From Gonocerus acuteangulatus (Eukaryota > Arthropoda > Insecta > Hemiptera > Coreidae), in NCBI GenBank assembly GCA_946811695.1, contig OX328132.1:57716197-57780196 (forward strand): DNA of 64,000 nucleotides. The letters are read 5' to 3'. Made by a program: the position numbers and the translations under genes. The notes below the pieces were generated by a model. That model made no database searches, had not been told where the DNA came from, and saw only the letters and a program-made list of their open reading frames with translations. The number at the start of each line of letters is the position of its first letter. The first letter of the stretch is position 1. This document shows, piece by piece, positions 56,211-64,000 of the stretch.

Positions 56211-57685
56211 GTGAGTACCAGTTAATTTCTCTGCCAAATCCATTTCTGTTTTGTATCCACTATTTTTTCGATCAAGAGTCTCTCATATTTTCCTCAATTT
56301 TGGGCATAAGTCAAACCCTCATGCATTTGTAACTCCAGACATAAAAACGAAAATGCCTAATGCGTCACAAAATTTCATTCTCGTAGTTGGGAGCTTTTGG
56401 ATGAATATGAAATATCTAGATCGATTGAAATTAGGCAATGACCATGTTCTTCATTGTTTCTGCTGGAAGGTTGATGTCCGTTCTAGCAATTTGTGTTGTG
56501 GCTCTAACCACATCAGTTGAATAAAATCAAACATATATAATCGATAACCCCCTTTACAAATAATTCATTTTCTGAATCATAATACCGATCTGAAGTTATA
56601 ACAAACATCTTAAACAGAAACCATCTTAAAACGCATTTCCTATTTTTTTATTTATTTATGCTCTATTTCGTGTCATAGAATTATATAACTTCATTTTTAT
56701 TATTATTGTAGCTTTACTAGTCGTTATTGTAGTCGGGCAGTTCGTGAATCGAAACCTTGAATTTTTGAATTCGTGGTGAATTATCCGGTTGTCATCTCTC
56801 ATTATTTGACAACGAACAACTAATTATCTGCAAAAAACAAATTAACGTAATAGTGACAGAAGAGATCTGTCATAAAAATAATATAAATCCCAGGTCTTAA
56901 AAATCCTTAAATTGAATTCAATAAACATTTTACGTTTTTTGTTTTTATTGATTTAAACTAATTACATTGAATCTGCTATTTAATTTAACATTCATAAAGG
57001 CCAAAGTTTACAATAATATATGAATGGCATTCTTATTATTATTGTTTTTGCTTAACACTTAAATTTTAGTGATAAATAAATTTTGTTTATTACATAACAA
57101 AATGATATCTCCATCAATTTTTATACTGTGTTCTCCCTAGAAACGCGTTCAAACTCAACCGCAAATGCAGTATGCTAGAGACCAATGGTGAGATCCGCCG
57201 ACGCGCTCTCAGAATGCCTAGAATTGTAAACATATTTAAAAATTGATTCAAACTTTAAAATCTGACATGAGAAAGAACATTCTTCCTGATTTTAACTCCA
57301 ATGAGAAAATATTTCACTTCTGTTATCATGGAACAATATTTCACTTGAGTCCTGTTAATGAAGAATAATTCGTTTTCGTATTAGTTTTCCCCCTCAGAGC
57401 ATTTTCTTTTTTTTTTATCAAACTTTATTTTTATTTAATATTTATAGAATTCAACGGAAATTTTCAAATCTTTATTTTCATAGATAATAATTATAACTTT
57501 TTTGAATAATCGTAGAAAAATTCTTTCTGTAAGGCTCTATTCCCTTTCGGATTTTGTTCCTATTGTTTATAAGTGAATAATGTGTTTAATTCCGCTGTAA
57601 ATTGTCATCCATTATAAATAACAGTCCTGAGTTAGATATTTCATTCATATTTTATTTGAAATTTCTACAATAAACATATGTCCGG

Positions 57686-57945
57686 ATCAGGGCCGCCACA
57701 TGGGGGGGACAACCGGGTATAGTTGTGCCGGGCCCGGGCCGATCCTCACTAATTGGGAAAAAAGTACCAAAAGTGACCTTTGCAGCACCGATTGTCGGCT
57801 TTTATTCTCATTTTGCTTAAAACTCAAGATGAAAATAATTTTAAAATGCCTATAGCAAAGTACTAGAATTTTTATTCTGCCTCTGAGAAGTGGGGGCCCC
57901 GTGATCTGGTCCCGGGCCCGGCTCTGAGATGTGGCGGCCATAAGT
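57686..57945. mobile_element. GC-rich MITE, about 260 bp
   Basis: Ends AGGGCCGCCACAT (57690) and ATGTGGCGGCC (57930-57940) are inverted, and CGGGCCCGGGCCGAT is mirrored by GGTCCCGGGCCCGGC. The sharp GC contrast with the flanks marks its limits. A (TA)n tract follows at 57980-58031. hAT-like ends are possible but no TSD is clear. Confidence 0.65.
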
Positions 57946-57974
57946 AAATGACTTTTGTTCTTCATAATTTAAAA

Positions 57975-58033
<59 letters not shown>

Positions 58034-59297
58034 CATTATTATTATGATTAATTGCTCAGATTCTTATTTGTTTTGGAGGAACAAAAATTAAGCAAAAAAC
58101 AATTCTTTCTTCAGACCACCGGGTCTGTTAAATCAAGTTCTTCACTGTCCACAGATTTTTGTAAATATCTCATTGTACAGTATAGCATTCAATATATTTT
58201 CCAAGTAAGACTATTATCATCATACTTACATTTTCGCTAATTAATAATAGCTTAATACATGCTTGCAGGATAGTTTCGTTTTAAAAAAGTTCAATATATG
58301 TAAATTTCAAAGGAACGCTTTCATCTCTGAAGGATTTTTAGAAAATATGGTCTTTTGAAACGAAATAGAATGGGATAACGTCATTGGAATGGGATTTCAA
58401 TCCTCTCGATTTTTTTATGTAATTGCCAAATTGTAGTCAAATAACGTTTCTGGTAATCTTCGAAAAAATGAGTTCTTATCAGCTAATGACGTCAAAAGTC
58501 TTTCACTATCATCATCTATAACGGAATTAGATTTAATTACTATCTTCGGACATTTTTTGTTTATTATAATTAGATTAAAGTTATCTGAGTTTTTAAAATT
58601 TCTTTTTATTTTAAAACATGAGGGTAATTGAATTCGGAGATCCTTCTCCTTGCTTAAGTATTTTTTTAGATGTTTTTAGTAGGGCATTCATGAGCTATTC
58701 AAAATATTAGATTTCCAAACGATAAAAACACATTTATATATACATTTTTCTAAACGTTAAGAAAATAAATTTATTTTCAAATAACTGCACTACAATAAAC
58801 ATATTGTGTACAATTGTAGGTTCAATACACAATAAGGATCTTACTTTTATTATTTATACTTAAAAAGCTACAATGATGAAATAAAGAGAAATGAAATCTC
58901 ACAATGGGAAAATATAACAATACAATTTTTTTTTCATATCTCATACACAGAAATATATATTGCAAATATGAATAGCGGCACAAAATATTTACTGGTGATT
59001 AGAATAATCGAAATCTTTTGTTTTTAATTGTAAAGACGTTAGTCTATTCTTAATCGTTCATAGATATAATTTATAAATGTCACTATCCATAAATTAAATT
59101 AAACTTGTAAATATCCACATTTGATCTTCAACGTATTTTGATTTAAATAATGTTCTAAACGAGAAGACAATCTTCTGATTACGGAATCATTAGACGATGA
59201 TATCTCGTCAACGTCTGTTTGATAAACACTTAATATTACTCCATTCTATTAAAATGAATAACGCATTGTAATGAAATGTTATCTGCAATGTCAAATC

Positions 59298-59298
<1 letters not shown>

Positions 59299-59350
<52 letters not shown>
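59299..59350. repeat. poly-T run, 52 bp
   Basis: Pure T. Unlike the SINE copies it is not followed by ACGGCGCA or a tRNA-like head, so it is either a bare tail of another retroposon on the minus strand or simple expansion. Confidence 0.9.
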
Positions 59351-59355
<5 letters not shown>

Positions 59356-60304
59356 GTTCTTTGACTTTTCAACCTAAAATACAAAAGGAAAAGTAAATTG
59401 GCTCTGTTTATTATATTAGTGAATATTTCAAAAAGGAAATATCTTTTGTAGGCATTTAGTCACAGTTTGGCTAAATCAAAATTCAAGTTTTTTTTAGTAA
59501 TGTGCCTTCTAATATATCAAAAATTTATTTCCTTGGATCACGACTTTAGAAAGTGAGTTTGCGTGATCTATAATTTTTTTTTCTTTTACATTCTATGCTA
59601 GTTTCAATAAATGAACTGAGTGAAACTAGATAAAATTCTATAACATTTTTCCCTAAGCAGAGATATAAATTAATAACATTTCCGGATTTTAAACAGCACA
59701 TTTTCAGGAGTATGCCACATTAAATTCTTGTGTAGTTCACATACATCTAATGTATTACCTTCCATATTATATTTGTAAATAGATAAATTTATTTGAATCA
59801 ATATAGCTATGATGGCAAATGAATTATTCTCCGTTACTGTAATTTTTTGTGCTAGCAATTTATTAAATTTTTCGGTAATTTACGCCAGTTTCTTTAATAC
59901 ACCAAAACATGTTTTAAACAATATACTTAATAAACAATAAACCTGATAGGGGTTCTTTTATTTGTTTGTGCTATACAACGGATTTTATTGCATAATTACT
60001 TTTTTAAATATAGATATGATTATAAATCCTACCATTTGTTTGACCGGACTAAACATCGAGGAATAGTAACAAATAAATATGAACTAAACAAAGACATTTC
60101 AAATCACTACATAATATTATTATCAAATTTATACAAAAGAGTATTTATACAATTTTATTTACCCAACTCAGGCCCCCAATGTATTTAACGAACCGTGGAA
60201 TTCACATTTCGGTTGTATGTATTAAGGATTATGTGTTTAATGCGATCGTTCCTACTTGAACATTATAAGCAGCTTAAAATATATCTGTAACACCCAAAAC
60301 CGTT

Positions 60305-60405
<101 letters not shown>

Positions 60406-60867
60406 GTTGTTAAAAAAACTACGTTTTCGCCTTAAATAAAATAACGCGAATAATGTTTTTACTTTAAGATAATTTCTACTTTAAGGGTAATACATAATAA
60501 TTAATTAAAATTATGTATTAAAATTTTTAGCAAATATCCTTTAATTAGTGTCTCACCATTAATGCATTTTGGGAGGGGGAATCAGTTTAAAAATAATTAT
60601 GAAGCATGATATTTTTCCGAACATTCTTAAAACTTAAACAATCCGTTACATATCTTATGTTTAATGTTTGTACGTTGTGAATTAGGTTGTGTTTTTTCCA
60701 AATAAACAAAAACGTTCATCTTTACAAATAACATTTCTTGAAACTAATTTGTTATTTAGAAATATATCAAAATTGAGACCACGGGTATTAATCCGTGCTC
60801 AAAATTTAAACTCAATGAAAGCAAAAAGGGGCCACCATGAAACTCTGATAATCTGAGCGGGAAAAAA

Positions 60868-61131
60868 GTTCGGCTCGCAGGAGTTGCGTCTTCTTTGCGC
60901 GATTCCGTTTTTACACCTAGAGTCATTTGCAACGCTTGGAATAGAAACAGTTAATGTTTTCCCTAATCATTCGTGAAAAATTGTAAACATACATTATTTG
61001 CAAAAATGCATAATGAAATCTCAAAGCGAGATCCATATGCATACATACATTTTGTAGTCGGCGCTTCCGGATTGTGTCATGAGGTCATAAGCGGATTTCT
61101 TCCTTATTAAGGGCGAGAAGAAACGCGCTAA
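60868..61131 (+). mobile_element. Helitron-like element, short internally deleted copy
   Basis: The 5' end GTTCGGCTCGCAGGAGTTGC, TTTGCGCGATTCC and GCTTGGAATAGAAACAG is joined to the 3' end GTAGTCGGCGCTTCCGGATT, GGATTTCTTCC, GAAACGCGCTAA (ends 61131). The middle, including (TA)n, is missing. A further 5'-like piece (TTTCGTCACCTTAGCGTGTTGC) follows at about 61152. Confidence 0.7.
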
Positions 61132-62879
61132 AAATAATTACAACTAGCTGGAATTTCGTCACCTTAGCGTGTTGCTGTAAAATTAGTAACAAAATAAACG
61201 TACAAACTTCTGCAAACGATAATAAATTTTTATTCTAGTTTTGTTAGACTATAAGTTGCAAAAAAATGGATGGTGTTCTATGGGGTTTCTTTTGATAATC
61301 GGTTTAAAGTAAATTCTTAATCGAATAGCACAAATTTGTACTTACCCTTGTCAAAATTTCGGACAATGATACATACAATTAGAACAAGTCTCCACATCTC
61401 TTCTAACTGATGTTTACATTTCGTATTTATCTTCCGCCTAAAACCCTAGTTGACAAACACGAGTTATTGAAAAGTCGAACTTCTTGATAACTTTTAAACA
61501 TTGCTTTATTTTATTGACACTAGCCAAAGAAATATATGTATTAGTTACAAGTGATTATTGGCAACATTTTCTGTGCAACTTATTGAAGCACTGTGCTCCA
61601 AGCCCGAAGTTCAGCCAGACATCTCAGTAGGCCTATTGTTCACCTTATTTACTTTCAGCTAACCCAAATTGAAGTACTTAACAGCTTCTTAAACGGATTC
61701 AAACATTCAAAAAACCTCCTAAAATTAGGTAAAATGGTCCAATAACGTCTAGTAAAAATTATAGCAATATTATGTCAACATATGAATTGAATAGCCGTCC
61801 GCTTAGATCGTTTTAAAGCGATCACTGGCATTGCATTAACAGTGGGAAGTCTTTTGAACCTATGATAAACAGAACAACGTCAAATCCTTGCGATGTTATG
61901 TTTTATATCAATTAGCCCAAGCGCGTTAAGCCAATTCGCAATACATTGTAAAAATAACACAGGCACTCAAAAACAAAAAGTTGTCTTTTCCAAAGACACC
62001 AAACATATATTATGTATTTAGACACGCTGAATCCGATTTCGGAGACCGTTTCACCCCATCACGCCACGTTTAAGAGTATTTGAAGGTCAAATTTCGTATG
62101 AAGTGGTTAAAGAAGAAATAACAAGGGCTTTCGTGGTTTTATGGGTTGCTGAATTCGAATACGAGATATGCCTATTTTGCAAAAAAAGAATTTTGGCTGC
62201 AGATTCATTTTTTACAAAATGGACATATTTGTCCTTGAAATGACCTTGATTTAGCGCCGATGGGATGAAACAGATCTCGTATTCGAATTCATATTTATAA
62301 TTTATATTTATACGATATTAGTAATTAGTTTGCTGATTATATCCATTTTTGATTCATGGCCCCGGTGAAGGCTTCAAAATCAAATACAAACTTATTTTTT
62401 ATTAAAAACAATTAGTTTTATTCATCTGAGTTGAAAATAAGCAAAATAAATGTAAGTATACAATAATAGGCTTAAAAGTTTTAGAATTTTTCGAGGGGAA
62501 AAATATTGGCAAAAATATCTGGTTTAAAATGAGAATAATAGAAGGGGACGGAGAGAAAACAGACACAAGTTTAAATAGAATAATTGGCCAATCACATGCC
62601 CACTTGGATGTTGTAGAAGTTTGTAAGAGTCTCTTCAGTGTCTCTTCTTATTTCCAAGTCAAAGCCAATCAGCCAATAATAGACATTCTTTATAAAAAGT
62701 CGGACAGAACTTTTAACATTTAATTTTATGGATTGCCTCAATCTAGCGAGTTAAAAAAAACATAGAGAAAGCGTGGAAATGATTTAGTCTTAATATATAT
62801 GGGAATCATATTATACTTGTGGATGTTAAAAGTAAGACTCTTACGAATTAAATAATGAGCAGTTCCAACACTTTATGAA

Positions 62880-63350
62880 CCGTTTTCCCCCACTGAGATG
62901 CTCCCTTCAAAAGTTATGCTTGAATTATTTTTTAGATATCATTCATTTTTCAAGATTTCGTCGTCTTTTTCGAGATGTTTAAGTAAAGATACGAGAAATC
63001 CAAAACTGCACAAACTGCCTGTCAATAAAATATTTTGTTGTTGTAATACTTTGAATGAATATTAATCTTGTAAAACAACTTCAAATCAATCCAATTTTTC
63101 GATTAAAGATTACTACTCGAAAACGATTAAAGATCTGTGGCTTCACTCTTACAGATATGGAAAATATCTGTAAACATTGTATCTGTAGGCTAATTAAAGA
63201 AAATTCTGACCGAATTTTGCTGAGAAAAACAGTATTACAATAGGCGGATTCTGGAGGTTAAAGAACTTGAGCTCTTGTTTTAAAGAAAGTATTCTGATTT
63301 CATCAAAATGGGAACATTTGTGTCGAGCGTGAACAGACAAATGTATATAT
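62880..63350 (+). mobile_element. diverged Helitron-like family member
   Basis: TCAATAAAATATTTTGTTG, AATAGGCGGATTCTGGAGGT, TAAAGAACTTGAGCTC, GATTTCATCAAAATGGGAAC and GTGAACAGACAAATGTATAT keep the family order with heavy divergence. The satellite begins where the (TA)n tract would be. Confidence 0.5.
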
Positions 63351-63355
63351 GTATC

Positions 63356-64000
63356 TATTGTAGATGGTTAAGTGAGAGCAAGATTTCGTGTAGATGTTGC
63401 AGTCAGAACTAAAAGTCGTGTAGTTGTCTTTTGTAGATGGTGGACTGGGTGCTAAATGAGTAATTTGTTTGTTGATGGTAGAACGAGAATCAGACTTCGT
63501 GTAAACGTGCACTGTAGATTGTTTAGTGAGAGGTATATTTAGCATGGATGTCTATTTCAGATGGTTTTGTAGGAGATTGATGTCTATTGTAGATTATGAA
63601 GTGGGAGATAGATGTCGTGTACATATTTATTTTAGGTGGTTTAGTTGGAGCTAAATCTCATGACGATGTCCATTTCAGATGGCATAGTATGAGATTGGTG
63701 TCTATTGTAGATTATGAAGTGGGAGATAGATATTGTGTACATATTTATTTTAGATAGTTTAGTTGGAGCTAAATCTCGTGACATTGTCTATTTCGGATGG
63801 CTTAGTATGAGATTGGTGTCTATTGTAGATTATGAAGTGGGAGGTACATGTCGCGTACATATTTATTTTAGATGGTTTGGATGGAGCTAAATCTCGTGAC
63901 AACGTTTATTTCAGATGGCTTATGGAGCTAAATCTCGTGACGATGTCCATTTCAGATGGCTTAGTATGAGATTGATCTCTATTGTAGATTATGATGTGGG
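63356..64000. repeat. 118 bp satellite built of about 40 bp subunits, runs off the window
   Basis: ATTGTAGATTATGAAG starts at 63586, 63704 and 63822 (118 bp apart) and, as ATTGTAGATTATGATG, at 63981 (159 bp, one extra 41 bp subunit). Each unit has three related parts centred on GTAGATTATGAAGTGGGAG, TTTAGATGGTTTAGTTGGAG and TTCAGATGGCTTAGTATGAG. The first 230 bp is a more diverged version of the same subunit. The array continues beyond 64000. Confidence 0.93.

Overview
This is nuclear DNA from an animal, most likely an insect. It is AT-rich, very repeat-rich and poor in genes. The best host gene is the first coding exon (55835-56210, +) of a scarecrow/Nkx2-1 type NK2 homeobox gene. It carries the TN/EH1 motif FSVTDILSP, the insect-like block SPIEESYRKLEL and the DPRFA end, and it stops at a consensus GTGAGT donor. 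No homeodomain follows before the window ends, so the first intron is longer than 7.7 kb. A second possible host gene is a 1.86 kb Ser/Thr/Asn-rich open exon on the minus strand (1669-3531) with a good splice acceptor. I do not recognise it. I found no real tRNA, rRNA or CRISPR array.

Almost everything else is transposable elements or their remains. Region by region: 4.0-6.9 kb, a decayed RTE-like LINE bounded by (TA)n; 6.9-8.1 kb, a fold-back element; 8.3-13.5 kb, several copies of a Helitron-like non-autonomous family plus a 248 bp hAT-like MITE; 17.4-20.1 kb, a complete-ended but decayed hAT transposon with an 8 bp target-site duplication (TSD); 20-25 kb, a fold-back MITE, a piggyBac-like MITE, LINE scraps and a Jockey 3' end; 25.7-29.6 kb, a Penelope-like element with a 13 bp TSD, an RT plus GIY-YIG ORF, inverted terminal repeats and a hammerhead-like motif; 30.1-34.5 kb, a broken Ty3/gypsy element; 34.9-36.1 kb, a long-TIR fold-back; 36.6-45.2 kb, Helitron-like copies punctured by tRNA-derived SINEs that still show TSDs; 48.8-49.4 kb, a 131-134 bp tandem repeat; 51.1-52.4 kb, an element with Transib-type ends; 52.8-55.3 kb, another Helitron-like copy, a 107 bp hairpin inside its (TA)n, a fold-back and a 36 bp minisatellite; 55.8-63.3 kb, the NK2 exon and its intron; 63.36 kb to the end, a 118 bp satellite.

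Two things tie the window together. First, one abundant family recurs in about ten places. It has a 13 bp subterminal inverted repeat TTAGCGCGGTTCC, a 3' hairpin ending in CTAA and an internal (TA)n tract. That is the plan of Helentron-associated DINE-1-like elements and it accounts for many of the (TA)n tracts. Second, the 51.1-52.4 kb element has ends CACAGTG, a 23 bp spacer and ACAAAATT, with a 5 bp TSD TACCG. This layout closely matches the V(D)J 23-recombination signal and points to the Transib superfamily. All family calls come from reading the sequence; no database search was run.
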